From Erwinia sp. E602 (GTDB lineage: Bacteria > Pseudomonadota > Gammaproteobacteria > Enterobacterales > Enterobacteriaceae): a DNA stretch of 64,000 nt. The position numbers and the translations under genes were made by a program. The notes beneath the pieces were generated by a model that had not been told where the DNA came from, searched no databases, and worked only from the letters and a program-made list of their open reading frames with translations. Of this stretch, positions 36,139 through 45,221 are shown piece after piece (position 1 is the first letter of the stretch; every line of letters starts with the position of its first letter). Location of the stretch: NCBI RefSeq assembly GCF_018141005.1, contig NZ_CP046582.1, forward strand, positions 3,534,001 through 3,598,000, read 5' to 3'.

Positions 36139-37185
36139 TCATCCGCGCGCGACCCGGGCCAGCAACAGCCGCTGGCCGCAGAACGCCATTGCCGTAGCGG
36201 GCTGCGGCCAGACGGCCAGCAGTTGATAGCCAGCCTGCTCCAGCTGCTGGCGGCAGCGGGCTTCATCGGCGGCGGCGCTGAACGGGCAGTCGCTGTCACC
36301 GACGGCATGTGCCCTGAGCGCGGCAGGCGTCACCCAGTGCAGCGGTCGCTCTGCGCTGTTCTCCAGCAGCAGCGGCGCGCCGGGCTGCAGCCAGCCGTGC
36401 AGTTCGCCGAGCAGCTGTTGTGGCGCGCGATGGCTGAACAGGCCGCTGGTCAGCAGAGCCGTATACCGTTCACCGGCCGCCAGCTGCGCCGCCAGCGGCT
36501 GCTGCAAATCGATTACCACGGAAGGCGGTGCACCAGGCGGCAGGCCGCGACGGAACGCCAGGGTGTGCCGACAGCCGATTAACAGCGGCGCATCGCTCCC
36601 CTGCTCCGCCAGCAGCAGCGGTACAATTTCAGCCAGGATGCCGCTGAAATAGTCGTCAATAATCCCCGGCTGATGCAGCAGCTGATGCAACCCGGGTACT
36701 GTTGACGGCAGCAGCACCGGGGCCGCCAGCCAGTCCTCCAGCTGTTCCGGGGTGCTGAACAGCGCTGCGGCCAGCGTATGCCCCTGCTCCAGCCAGCCCA
36801 TCAGCTGACGCAGGCGGTGTCTGGCGTCATCTGTGCGCTGCTCCAGCGCCCCCAGGTCGGGCGCATGACCGGCCAGCCGCCAGCCCTCGTCGGCGTTTTC
36901 CAGCCAGCCCTCTTCCCAAAGCTGGAGATGCCAGCGCTCCAGCAACGGGGTAAAGCAGGCATCCAGACGCAGCTCGCGACAGCGCGACGCAATCTGCCAG
37001 CTGGCCGGGTCGGTAAACCCGCTACGCTGCAGCGCGTGCAGCATCAGCTGTGGCGCCAGACTGGCGCTTTCCGCCAGAAACGCCGCCAGCGAAGCCAGCC
37101 GCGCCGGTTCCGGTAAATTTCCGGCCGCCTGCCGGACGGCATGCTGCCAGTCAGCGGATAACTCATCAGGTAAATGGTTTGTCAC
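36139..37185 (-). CDS. Degenerate PKS/NRPS-type methyltransferase-like protein
   Basis: About 348 residues. The helical N-terminal half (RWHLQLWEEGWLENADEGWRL, LRQLMGWLEQGHTLAAALF, IIDDYFSGILAEIVPLLL) has the layout of the helical part of methyltransferase domains embedded in polyketide and non-ribosomal peptide synthases. The C-terminal half has a Rossmann-like end (LLGELHGWLQPGAPLLLEN, CRQQLEQAGYQLLAVWP). The expected SAM-binding glycine motif after the helical part is missing; the equivalent segment reads LLIGCRHTLAFRRG. The start is uncertain: GTG at 37185 (close to GGGGAG) or GTG at 37305, which is upstream of a hairpin. It is divergent from an MFS exporter. Confidence 0.6.
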   Translation of the reverse strand: MTNHLPDELSADWQHAVRQAAGNLPEPARLASLAAFLAESASLAPQLMLHALQRSGFTDPASWQIASRCRELRLDACFTPLLERWHLQLWEEGWLENADEGWRLAGHAPDLGALEQRTDDARHRLRQLMGWLEQGHTLAAALFSTPEQLEDWLAAPVLLPSTVPGLHQLLHQPGIIDDYFSGILAEIVPLLLAEQGSDAPLLIGCRHTLAFRRGLPPGAPPSVVIDLQQPLAAQLAAGERYTALLTSGLFSHRAPQQLLGELHGWLQPGAPLLLENSAERPLHWVTPAALRAHAVGDSDCPFSAAADEARCRQQLEQAGYQLLAVWPQPATAMAFCGQRLLLARVARG

Positions 37186-37269
37186 TTCTCCCCCCTGCCT
37201 GTGGCGGTCAGTCACTGCGTCAGCCGCGCTGCTCCTGTCGCCGGTGCCGGTGCAACCCGGGTTGTATTT

Positions 37270-37292
37270 CTGTGGCAGTTGACCTGCCACAG
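37270..37292. other. Perfect 9-bp hairpin between methyltransferase-like gene and MFS gene
   Basis: CTGTGGCAG (37270-37278) and CTGCCACAG (37284-37292) pair around TTGAC. It sits upstream of the probable start of the minus-strand gene and could be an operator or leader structure. Confidence 0.5.
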
Positions 37293-37478
37293 GACTCTCA
37301 GACACGGCCCACTCCGATGATAATGATTTTTATTTAGCTTTATCGTGCAATGTTCATCCGTGCTGTGCAACCGTTTTCGCCGCTGCCGTCAGTCAAATCC
37401 TGGTAATCAGCGCCAACAAAACAGTCCCCCGTATCGTTACTGGTGAAAACATCCGTTCGTAAAACGTCACTGCGGCGG

Positions 37479-37531
37479 AGCAGAAGCAGAAGCAGAAGCA
37501 GAAGCAGAAGCAGAAGCAGAAGCAGAAGCAG
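37479..37531. repeat. Hexanucleotide microsatellite SSR2 (AGCAGA, 8.8 units)
   Basis: Eight perfect AGCAGA copies plus AGCAG, with no interruption. It lies 160 bp upstream of the MFS exporter ATG in the divergent promoter region. A possible -10 element (TATAAA near 37604) lies further downstream. Confidence 0.92.
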
Positions 37532-37691
37532 GGTGGTGTCAGCCAGTGAGCAGATGCAATGCCTGGTTTTGCTACAATTTGCGCCGATTTTTTACACAGT
37601 CATTATAAATTAAAGGAAGTCAAAATTTCAGAACTGGCGCAGGCACCGCAGCATTAAGAACGATACGTTGAGATTATAAAGGTTGAAAATA

Positions 37692-38912
37692 ATGAGCTTT
37701 CTGAAAATTAAGGATTTCCCTGCATTGATATCATCTTTGTTTATCTCAAAATCAGGAGACTATGCCTATGAGGTTGCATTCGTTTTTATAGTACTGGAAA
37801 CCACCCGAAATGATTATTTCCAGGTAGGTGTGGTTTACTTTTTCCGTTTTATTCCATTTCTGTTTTTTGGGCCCGTTGGCGGTTGGCTGGCAGACAATGG
37901 CCGACTTAAGAAGAACTTATTGCTTAGTGAATGGGTGAGGCTGACTGTTTCTCTCCTCCTCTTTTTCACTTATCTTAACGGGGCTATTACCATTGTCATT
38001 CTGTGCATTGCCTCTGTTTTTACAACTACAGGCCGCAGCATCTTTCAGCCGAGTTTCCAGACTGCGATACCCCGAGTTGTTGGTGATGGTGATCTTACTC
38101 GTGCAAACAGCATTGCACAGGTAGCGGAAGAAACCGCCACGGTCGCTGGTCCACTGGCCTGTTCGCTTATCCTGTTAATTGCTGATAAAGCCTGGGTATT
38201 GATGTTCAACGCCCTGACTTATTTTATATCTGCACTCATTATTATTACGCTTGATGATTTTCGCCAACACCCACGCACTCCTTTCCATATATCAAAGGCA
38301 TACCGGGAAACCAGTTCGTGTATCAAAAAGATGTATCACTCAGGCCATGAGCTCTTCATTTCTATTATCGGCTCAGCGGTGTGCATTTTATTTACAGGTT
38401 CAGTGCTTCGCTTTGTGATTCCGGCGATTGCGGTAAACTCAGATAAAAGTGAGATCTTCACCAGCTACCTGTTTTCTCTGATGGCAGCCGGAACCATTCT
38501 CGGCGGGTTGCTTTACAGCCGAACTGTACACCGGGTAACGCCTGATAAATTGATGTTTTTTTGGTTTGTTTATGGCCTTCTGATGCTGACCATGTCCCTG
38601 GCAACACGTTCTTCACTCTCCTTACTTTTACCGCTATCCTTTGTGTTGGGAGTCTGTGGAGCATTTGTTGATATAACGCTGGTGACGACCATACAGTTAC
38701 ACTCAGAACAAGAAAACATCGGAAAAAACTTTGGTGTTTTCTCAACACTCGCCAACACCGCTGAAGCTGCATCAGGATTAATGTCAGGACTGATTGCCAC
38801 CGTAAGCCTGATGATTTCCTTTACGATAATGACATCATTAATAGCGCTGACAGGGCTGAGTGGAATGGTGTTGCTTTCAAAAAAAAGGGCCGCTCATAAA
38901 AAAAGTCCCTGA
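37692..38912 (+). CDS. MFS exporter, AT-rich, likely acquired
   Basis: 406 residues, 12 hydrophobic segments, of the drug-efflux/EntS-like MFS group: FFRFIPFLFFGPVGGWLADNGRLKK carries the loop 2-3 motif, and the central loop falls near residue 200. ATG at 37692 with AAAGG nine bases upstream; the in-frame TTG at 37683 is less likely. Base composition is clearly more AT-rich than the neighbours, and codon choice (TTA, ATA, AAA rich) differs, so it was probably gained by transfer. It is flanked by SSR2 upstream and a 150-bp repeat array downstream. The substrate is unknown; export of a small molecule or antibiotic is likely. Confidence 0.82.
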   Translation: MSFLKIKDFPALISSLFISKSGDYAYEVAFVFIVLETTRNDYFQVGVVYFFRFIPFLFFGPVGGWLADNGRLKKNLLLSEWVRLTVSLLLFFTYLNGAITIVILCIASVFTTTGRSIFQPSFQTAIPRVVGDGDLTRANSIAQVAEETATVAGPLACSLILLIADKAWVLMFNALTYFISALIIITLDDFRQHPRTPFHISKAYRETSSCIKKMYHSGHELFISIIGSAVCILFTGSVLRFVIPAIAVNSDKSEIFTSYLFSLMAAGTILGGLLYSRTVHRVTPDKLMFFWFVYGLLMLTMSLATRSSLSLLLPLSFVLGVCGAFVDITLVTTIQLHSEQENIGKNFGVFSTLANTAEAASGLMSGLIATVSLMISFTIMTSLIALTGLSGMVLLSKKRAAHKKSP

Positions 38913-39014
38913 CCCACAGAGACGAATAAATCAACTGAACAGCCATAAAAAACCAAAATAAGAAATGTCTCTTCCCCCCAGACATCCTGAGCATAACCCC
39001 CACCCCCCAACCTC

Positions 39015-39595
39015 AAACAGGCCACCACACAGCCCATTTTTAGGGAAGGCAGCGGGATGAGCCCGGAGCGGCTTATGCCGCGCAGGGTCGCCCGCTGACA
39101 GGCCCGGGAATCTCGATCAAACAGACAACACGCCCTTAAATCCCTACGCACTAAGCCCTAAGCCCTTCCCAAACAGGCCACCCCACAGCCCATTTTTAGG
39201 GAGGGCTGCAGGATGAGCCCGGAGCGGCTTATGCCGCGCAGGGTCGCCCGCTGACAGGCCCGGGAATCTCGATCAAACAGACAACACGCCCTTAAATCCC
39301 TACGCCCTAAGCCCTTGCCAAACAGGCCACCCCACAGCCCATTTTTAGGGAGGGCAGCGGGATGAGCCCGGAGCGGCTTATGCCGCGCAGGGTCGCCCGC
39401 TGACAGGCCCGGGAATCTCGATCAAACAGACAACACGCCCTTAAATCCCTACGCACTAAGCTCTAAGCCCTAAGCCCTTGCCAAACAGGCCACCACACAG
39501 CCCATTTTTAGGGAGGGCAGCGGGATGAGCCCGGAGCGGCTTATGCCGCGCAGGGTCGCCCGCTGACAGGCCCGGGAATCTCGATCAAACAGACG
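39015..39595. repeat. Four-copy tandem array of an about 150-bp palindromic unit
   Basis: Copies begin at about 39015, 39169, 39320 and 39483 (spacing 154, 151 and 163 bp). Each has an A/T-rich lead (CAGCCCATTTTTAGGGA), a palindromic GC core with AGCGGG/CCCGCT arms around GCGGC-TTAT-GCCGC, then GGCCCGGGAATCTCGATC and a spacer with repeated TAAGCCC units. There is no credible gene in 38913-39669. It looks like a REP/BIME-type array. Confidence 0.88.
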
Positions 39596-39641
39596 ACCTG
39601 TCCACAGTGCCAGCAAACAGACGACCCGTGCACAGTGCCAG
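39586..39641. repeat. 28-bp direct repeat at the end of the array
   Basis: Two adjacent 28-bp copies (39586-39613 and 39614-39641) of CAAACAGACGACC...CACAGTGCCAG differ at two positions; a third, partial copy follows up to 39660. Confidence 0.75.
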
Positions 39642-39669
39642 AACAAGACCTGTGCACAATGTCAAAGCA

Positions 39670-40923
39670 TCAGTGCTTCAGCGTCTCCCGCACTTCCCGC
39701 ACCTGCTTCTCACTCACCGCATCCGCCTTATTCCCCCAGCCCTGACGAATAAAGGTCGCCAGCTGCGCCACCTCATCATCACTCAGCCGCGCCGCAAAGC
39801 CCGGCATCGCCAGCGTCGACGGCGCCTTCGCGGTTGAAGGCTGCTGCGCTCCGGCCAGAATCGTATGGATCAACCCGGTCGGATCGCCCGCGTTAACTAT
39901 CGTCGCCCCGTCCAGCTCCGGGAAAATGCGCGGCGCACCCTTACCGGTCACAAAATGACAGGCCCCGCAGTTATCCAGATACAACCGCTCGCCGGTGGTC
40001 AGACTCTTCGCCGCCGTCAGCTTCGCCTCGGTGGCACTCACCGCCTCTGCCGCCTTCGCCGGCGCAGGCGGATTCCCGCCGAGGAACTTCAGATACGCGC
40101 TAATCGCCTTAAGATCGGCATCGGTCATCCACGACGTACTGTGCTCAACCACCGACGTCATCTCACCGCCCACCGCCGCCTTATCGTTACGTCCGGTCGC
40201 CAGATAATCGACGGTCTCCTGCTCCGTCCAGTGCGGCAACCCGCGCAGCGACGGCACTTCCCAGCCGTTAAGACTGCCGCCGGCAAGGAACTTCTCGTCG
40301 CCGCTGTCCAGCGCCTTCTCGTTCATACCGATGCCGCGTGGCGTATGACAGCTGCCGCAGTGGCCAAGGCTCTCCACCAGATAGGCACCGCGATTCACCT
40401 CGGCACTCGCCCCGCCGATCGGCCGGAACGGCGTATCCCCGGTAAACGCCCAGTTCCAGAAACGCATGCCCCAGCGCTGGCTGAACGGGAAGCTCAGATC
40501 GGTCTCCGGCGGCTGCTCCGCGCTCGGCTTCACGCCCTGCATAAAGTAAACGTACAGCGCGTGCATATCGGCATCGCTGATCTTCGCATAGTCCGGATAG
40601 GGCATCGCCGGGTAGAGACGCTTACCGTCCGGCAGCACGCCCTTACGCACCGCGTCCGAGAACTGCTGCTCGCTGTACTTACCGATACCCTGTTCTTTAT
40701 CCGGCGTAATGTTGGTCGAATAGATCGTGCCAAGGTTCGACTCAATCGCCAGCCCGCCGGAAAACGCCGGCTTGCCCGGAATAGTGTGGCAGGCACCACA
40801 GTCGCCGAGGCGTGAAATATACTCGCCCTGCTTCACCAGATCGTCCGCAGCAGCAGCAGGCAGCGCAGACATGCCGGCCAGCAGGCCGGACGCGATTAAC
40901 GTGCGTGTCAGTTTCATCTTCAT
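39670..40923 (-). CDS. Gluconate dehydrogenase cytochrome c subunit (three haems)
   Basis: About 417 residues with a Sec signal peptide (ends LPAAAA). Three CxxCH haem-binding motifs are visible: CGACH near residue 42, CGSCH near 190 and CGACH near 318. The subunit sits on the periplasmic face of the inner membrane and passes electrons from the flavin subunit to ubiquinone. ATG at 40923 or at 40917 (which has AAGG eight bases upstream) is the start. It is the last of three genes in the order gamma, FAD, cytochrome c. The cluster could act on gluconate or on 2-ketogluconate. Confidence 0.9.
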   Translation of the reverse strand: MKMKLTRTLIASGLLAGMSALPAAAADDLVKQGEYISRLGDCGACHTIPGKPAFSGGLAIESNLGTIYSTNITPDKEQGIGKYSEQQFSDAVRKGVLPDGKRLYPAMPYPDYAKISDADMHALYVYFMQGVKPSAEQPPETDLSFPFSQRWGMRFWNWAFTGDTPFRPIGGASAEVNRGAYLVESLGHCGSCHTPRGIGMNEKALDSGDEKFLAGGSLNGWEVPSLRGLPHWTEQETVDYLATGRNDKAAVGGEMTSVVEHSTSWMTDADLKAISAYLKFLGGNPPAPAKAAEAVSATEAKLTAAKSLTTGERLYLDNCGACHFVTGKGAPRIFPELDGATIVNAGDPTGLIHTILAGAQQPSTAKAPSTLAMPGFAARLSDDEVAQLATFIRQGWGNKADAVSEKQVREVRETLKH

Positions 40924-40927
40924 CACC

Positions 40928-42697
40928 TTATGCCTGCACCATCGGACCCGGATTCTTCAGGTAGATATCCTTAATTGCCTGCGCCGCCATCAACGTAATC
41001 GCGCCGATGGTATCGGTCGGGTTAGCCTGGAAGTTCTGCGGGAAGGCGTTGCCACCCGGCACAAACACGTTATGCACGTCCCAGCTCTGCAGATAGCGGT
41101 TCAGCGCCGAGGTCTTAGGATCGTCGCCCATCACCGCACCGCCGACGTTATGGGTGGAGACATATTTGGTCAGATCGAAATCGGCATCCATCGCGAGGAA
41201 ACTCTCGCTGTAGCTGTCCGGGTTCAGCTCTTTGGTAATGTTGCCAACGATGCCCTTCAGATACTGCTGCAGCTTCAGCTCGTTCTGCTTCCAGTTAAAG
41301 GTCATGCGCAGCAGCGGATAGCCGTACTCGTCGGTGTAGTTAGGGTCGAGATCCAGATAGATATCGCGATACGACATACAGGTGGTGGTGATGCTGATCT
41401 TCATCGAGTGGCCGTACCACTCCTCCAGCCCCTGCTTCCAGCCGTTGCCCCACGCCGGGGTGCCCTTCGGCAGCGCGGTGCTGATTGGCGTACCGGTGGC
41501 CTGCGAGCTGTGGATCTTGGCACCGCCGATAAAGCCCAGCGACGGGCCGTCAAAGTTGCCCGGCGAGATATCGTTAAACATCTGCCCGGTGGCCCCGGCG
41601 GTGGCAAACGGATTAAAGTTCTTGTCCTTAAAGAACAGCGTTGCGCCGCCGTTGCTGAGGAAGGCGTAGTTACGGCCAATCACCCCCTCTTCGGTGATCG
41701 GGTTATACGGCTTGCCGATGCCGGAGAGCAGCATCAGACGCACGTTGCAGAACTGGAAGCTGCTCAGCACCACGATTTTTGCCGGCTGGAAGCACTCGTT
41801 GCCGTCTTTGTCGATATAGACAACGCCCTTCGCGGTCTTCTTATCGTCATGCAGCACCACTTTCATCACGTTGGCGTGCACTTCATAAGAGAAGTTGTCC
41901 ATGCGCTTCAGCGAGTCCATCACCGCGGTCTGCGGCGACGCCTTCGAGTAGTTCAGGCACGGATACTTACTGCAGTAGCCGCAGTAGTTGCACGGCGCGA
42001 TCTGGTTACCGTAGGGGTTAGTCCAGGCGCGAGAGACGCAGGCCGACGGGTTAGGGAACGGATGATAGCCAAGCTTTTTCGCCGCCTTCACAAACATCGT
42101 ATTGTTCAGCGTGTCGTCCAGCGCCGGCAGCGGCATCGGATTGGCGCGCGGGCCTTCGAACGGATCGCCGCCTTCGAGGATCTGGCCGCGCAGGTTGCCG
42201 GTATTGCCGGACTGGCCGCAGATCATCTCGAACTTCTCGTAGTAAGGCTCGATCTCCTCCCAGCTGAACGGGAAGTCCATAATGCGCATATCGTCCTGCA
42301 GCACGCCAGGGCCGTAGGCCTGGTCGGCGTAGGTTTTCAGCTTCAGGTCGGTCGGCGTCGGGCGGATCAGCACCGCCGTCCAGTGCAGGCCGGAGCCGCC
42401 CACGCCGGTACCGGGGCAGAACGCCCCCCACTTACGGGTCGGCAGCGCGGTCTGGCTCATGTTATAGCGCACGGTCACCGCCGCTTCCGCCGGGGTGGCC
42501 ATCACCTTATTGCGCACCGCGTAGGCAAATTCATCCGCCGGTTTCGGGTAAGCGAACTCTTCGTAGCCGCGATCGCCGCCGCGCTCCAGCGCGCGTACCT
42601 TCAGGCCGGCCAGCGCCAGCTCAATGCTCATCAGCGAGCCGGCCCATCCCAGGCCGACAACAACGACGTCGACTTCTTCTTTATTAATCTTTGCCAT
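40928..42697 (-). CDS. Gluconate/2-ketogluconate dehydrogenase flavoprotein subunit (GMC family)
   Basis: 589 residues, GMC oxidoreductase. The FAD-binding motif VVVVGLGWAGSLMSIELALAG is near residue 10 and the C-terminal FAD/active-site region (NVGGAVMGDDP, FPQNFQANPTDTIGAITLM) is complete. A cysteine-rich patch (CNYCGYCSKYPCLNYS), typical of these subunits, may bind an iron-sulphur cluster. It oxidises gluconate to 2-ketogluconate in the periplasm and is probably carried there by the Tat signal of the gamma subunit, since it has none itself. Five bases separate its stop from the cytochrome gene. Confidence 0.92.
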   Translation of the reverse strand: MAKINKEEVDVVVVGLGWAGSLMSIELALAGLKVRALERGGDRGYEEFAYPKPADEFAYAVRNKVMATPAEAAVTVRYNMSQTALPTRKWGAFCPGTGVGGSGLHWTAVLIRPTPTDLKLKTYADQAYGPGVLQDDMRIMDFPFSWEEIEPYYEKFEMICGQSGNTGNLRGQILEGGDPFEGPRANPMPLPALDDTLNNTMFVKAAKKLGYHPFPNPSACVSRAWTNPYGNQIAPCNYCGYCSKYPCLNYSKASPQTAVMDSLKRMDNFSYEVHANVMKVVLHDDKKTAKGVVYIDKDGNECFQPAKIVVLSSFQFCNVRLMLLSGIGKPYNPITEEGVIGRNYAFLSNGGATLFFKDKNFNPFATAGATGQMFNDISPGNFDGPSLGFIGGAKIHSSQATGTPISTALPKGTPAWGNGWKQGLEEWYGHSMKISITTTCMSYRDIYLDLDPNYTDEYGYPLLRMTFNWKQNELKLQQYLKGIVGNITKELNPDSYSESFLAMDADFDLTKYVSTHNVGGAVMGDDPKTSALNRYLQSWDVHNVFVPGGNAFPQNFQANPTDTIGAITLMAAQAIKDIYLKNPGPMVQA

Positions 42698-42789
42698 GAT
42701 AAACCCTGTTTACCCCGCACGGCCGCCGCAGAGACGTGAGCGCCCCTGCCGCCAGCCCTGCCGGGCAGCATTAAAACGAGAAAATGGAA

Positions 42790-43515
42790 TCAGGCGCGCA
42801 GGCCCTGAATGCTGACCGGACCAAGCGGATACGGCACGTTGTGCTGCTTTACCCACTCGAGGTAGCTGGCGCGCGCGCCGGGGAAGCCGATGGCGATCCA
42901 CGCCTTCATCCCCTTGTTGCCGCCGTACATCGGATCGGAGAGGTAGCCGTGTTTGCTATCGTTCAGCAGGCCGCTGAAGAACTGCGATGCCTTCAGATCC
43001 GGCTCGCCGAGATCGGCAAATTTGATCTCGTTTTTCTGCAGATGCGTCAGCACCGCTTCCTGCTCTGCCACCGGCAGCTGATGGAAGTCCTGCTGGTGCT
43101 GCTGCTGGCACCACTGGTTGGCCAGCTTAATGCCGGTCTGGTAGATCTGCTGCGGGCGGAACGGGATCTGGTAGCCGTGGGTGGCGGCGGCCTGGGAATC
43201 AAACGGCCCCTGCATGTAGATCTCGTTGCCGATATCACCGTGCATCTGCTGATCGATAAAGACCGGCACGTTAGTTTCCAGCGCGCCGGGGGCCTTGCCC
43301 TCGCCGCCGGCGGGGATCAGACGGTCGCAGGCGGCGAGGATAAACCGCCACTCGGCCGGGCTGAAGAAGATCGGCTGATAATCCGCCAGCTCAGGTGCGG
43401 CCATCTCTGCGGCCTGGGCTGCGGTCAGCCCTTTAAACACCATCTCGCCCAGCGGTAATGCCAGCAGCGACCCGAGTAAAAACTTACGACGGGTGGTTTC
43501 TTTTTGAAGGAGCAT
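42790..43515 (-). CDS. Gluconate dehydrogenase gamma subunit with Tat signal
   Basis: 241 residues of the gluconate_2-dh3 family. The N-terminus holds a twin-arginine signal, TTRRKFLLGSLLALPLG, which can carry the flavoprotein subunit across the membrane with it. Mature region: IFFSPAEWRFILAACDRLIP and GKAPGALETNVPVFID. It is the first gene of the three-gene dehydrogenase operon, 92 bp before the flavoprotein gene. With Gcd it completes glucose to gluconate to 2-ketogluconate oxidation. Confidence 0.9.
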   Translation of the reverse strand: MLLQKETTRRKFLLGSLLALPLGEMVFKGLTAAQAAEMAAPELADYQPIFFSPAEWRFILAACDRLIPAGGEGKAPGALETNVPVFIDQQMHGDIGNEIYMQGPFDSQAAATHGYQIPFRPQQIYQTGIKLANQWCQQQHQQDFHQLPVAEQEAVLTHLQKNEIKFADLGEPDLKASQFFSGLLNDSKHGYLSDPMYGGNKGMKAWIAIGFPGARASYLEWVKQHNVPYPLGPVSIQGLRA

Positions 43516-43870
43516 AGCGTTACGACTCTCACATGCCAGTAAAGGGTTGCCACGGGGGGAAACCGAAGGTTAAAAAATGGTTTTATTTTTTTACATGGCC
43601 GCAATGTTAGCGATACAGATGATTCAAAATGTAAAAATTGAAGAGATAATATTTTTAGTTAAACAGGAATGATTGCTCTAACATTTTATAACAATGCCAC
43701 CATTCCTCGCCGGGTTAGCCACAGGGTTAACCACACCGCTATTAAGGGAAATTCCGGCACCTGAAGCAGGCTGACGGGGAAAAAAACGCCGTGAGCGTGG
43801 CGTTTCTGCAATAGTCACCTGGCTGAACAAACTCAAACAATTCGTCTATTCCCCTGCGCGCTCTGGGGAC
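43516..43870. promoter_or_regulatory. AT-rich promoter region of the gluconate dehydrogenase operon
   Basis: No gene is seen. The part next to the gamma subunit start (43560-43720) is strongly AT-rich, as expected for a promoter. No regulator site could be assigned. To its right begins the 31-bp repeat array. Confidence 0.4.
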
Positions 43871-43871
43871 A

Positions 43872-44065
43872 AAACCTGGCCTGATTCACGCACCCGCAGC
43901 GTAAAACCAGGCCGACTCGCCCACCCCGGCGTAAAATCTATCCCCACTTACGCACCCGCAGCGTAAATCTATCCCCACTCACGCACCTGCAGTGTAAATC
44001 TGGCCCGACTCACCCACCCGCAGCGTAAAATTCAGCCCGACTCGCGCACCCGCAGCGTAAAACCG
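43872..44065. repeat. 31-bp tandem repeats copied from the 3' end of the LacI-type gene
   Basis: The motif CGCAGCGTAAA (or close variants) recurs at 43895, about 43926, 43957, 43988, 44019 and 44051, that is every 31-32 bp. The last is inside the regulator gene, where the unit encodes FTLRVRESG and the stop. Five further, diverged copies continue after the stop. Confidence 0.88.
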
Positions 44066-45060
44066 AGATCGACCACCGCCTCCGCCGGGGCCTGCCCCTC
44101 GATTTTATCGGCCAGCAGCGTGGCGGCCAGCTCCCCCATCTTCAGCCGGTCGATGGCGACGGTGGTGATCGCCGGCTGGTTATGTTCCGCAAAGGCCAGG
44201 TCACCAAAGCCGATCACCGCCAGATCTTCCGGCACGCGCAGCCCGCGCGCCTGCGCCTCCATAATTACCCCCTGCGCCAGGGTGTCCGAACTGCAGACGA
44301 TGGCGTCGAAGCGCTGCCCCGCCGCCAGCAGCTGGCTCAGCCCCTGACGTCCGGCACCCAGCGAGGTCGGCACCGGCGCGTTCACCCCCTGCAGGCGGCA
44401 GCCCGGCTGCCCCTGCAACACCTCGGCCAGCGCCCTGCGCCGCAGCTGAGCGCGCCGGTCACCGGCCCACACCAGGCCAAGGCTGCGGTAGCCGCGCTGC
44501 AGACAGTATTCGCCGATGCGCTGGCCGATTTTTTCATGGGAGAAGCCCACCAGCATATCCAGCGGCGTCGGCGTCAGATCCCAGATCTCCACCAGCGGCA
44601 GCGCGGCGTTCAGCAGCGTTTTACGCAGTTCAGCATGGTGGTGAATGCCGGTAAGCACCATGCCGTCCGGCCGCCGCGACAGGATGGTGTTAACGGTTTC
44701 CGCCTCGTTGTCGCTGGAGTAGCCGGTGACGCACAGCAGCATCTGGTAGCCGCGCGCGGCCAGCCGGTCGCTGATCGCCTGCACGGTGTCGACAAACATG
44801 CTGTTGTTGATCTGCGGGACCACCACCGCGATCAGCCGGGTGCGGCGCGAGGCCAGCCCGCCGGCCAGCAGGTTGGGAATATAGCCGGTGGCCTGGATCG
44901 CCGCCATCACCCGCGCCACGGTGGCGGGACGCACCACCTGCGGCTTATTGATCGCCCGGCTGACGGTCATCGGCGACAGGCCCGCCAGCCGCGCCACGTC
45001 TTCCAGCGTGACGGTACGTGCTGGCGCTACGCCACCCAGCTCACTATGTTCTTTCATCAC
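44032..45060 (-). CDS. LacI-family transcriptional regulator, GntR-like
   Basis: 342 residues. The LacI helix-turn-helix is VTLEDVARLAGLSPMTVSRAIN (about residues 17-38), followed by the hinge helix with LAGGLASRRT. The ligand domain has LIAVVVPQINNSMFVDTVQ and VIGFGDLAFAEHNQPAITTV. Overall it resembles the gluconate repressor GntR more than sugar-specific LacI members. Located next to the gluconate dehydrogenase operon on the same strand, it is a candidate regulator of it. The 3' end is the source of the 31-bp array downstream. Confidence 0.85.
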   Translation of the reverse strand: MMKEHSELGGVAPARTVTLEDVARLAGLSPMTVSRAINKPQVVRPATVARVMAAIQATGYIPNLLAGGLASRRTRLIAVVVPQINNSMFVDTVQAISDRLAARGYQMLLCVTGYSSDNEAETVNTILSRRPDGMVLTGIHHHAELRKTLLNAALPLVEIWDLTPTPLDMLVGFSHEKIGQRIGEYCLQRGYRSLGLVWAGDRRAQLRRRALAEVLQGQPGCRLQGVNAPVPTSLGAGRQGLSQLLAAGQRFDAIVCSSDTLAQGVIMEAQARGLRVPEDLAVIGFGDLAFAEHNQPAITTVAIDRLKMGELAATLLADKIEGQAPAEAVVDLGFTLRVRESG

Positions 45061-45221
45061 TGCCCCACCGCCTGAAAAATGTTTGCGCTATCATATTACC
45101 GGTTTATCGCCCCTGCCACCCCGATGACCGGTGCCGTGCTGTACCCGGTCTGTGTTACACTCGGCACCCGCCCGGAAACCTCCGGTGCCCCCTGTCAAAC
45201 TCAACGCCGAGGTGACCCGCC

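Noticed and set aside
36021..36308. Short frame encoding alternating Gly-Ala
   Set aside because: The Gly-Ala run is just the translated microsatellite SSR1.
39015..39595. CRISPR array
   Set aside because: Units are about 150 bp and mostly identical throughout, without unique spacers, and no cas genes are nearby.
40727..42739. 670-codon plus-strand frame opposite the gluconate dehydrogenase flavoprotein gene
   Set aside because: Low-complexity antisense frame; the opposite strand has a full FAD-binding family protein.
43872..44065. CRISPR array (31-bp spacing)
   Set aside because: The repeats are contiguous with no spacers and derive from the regulator gene's 3' end.
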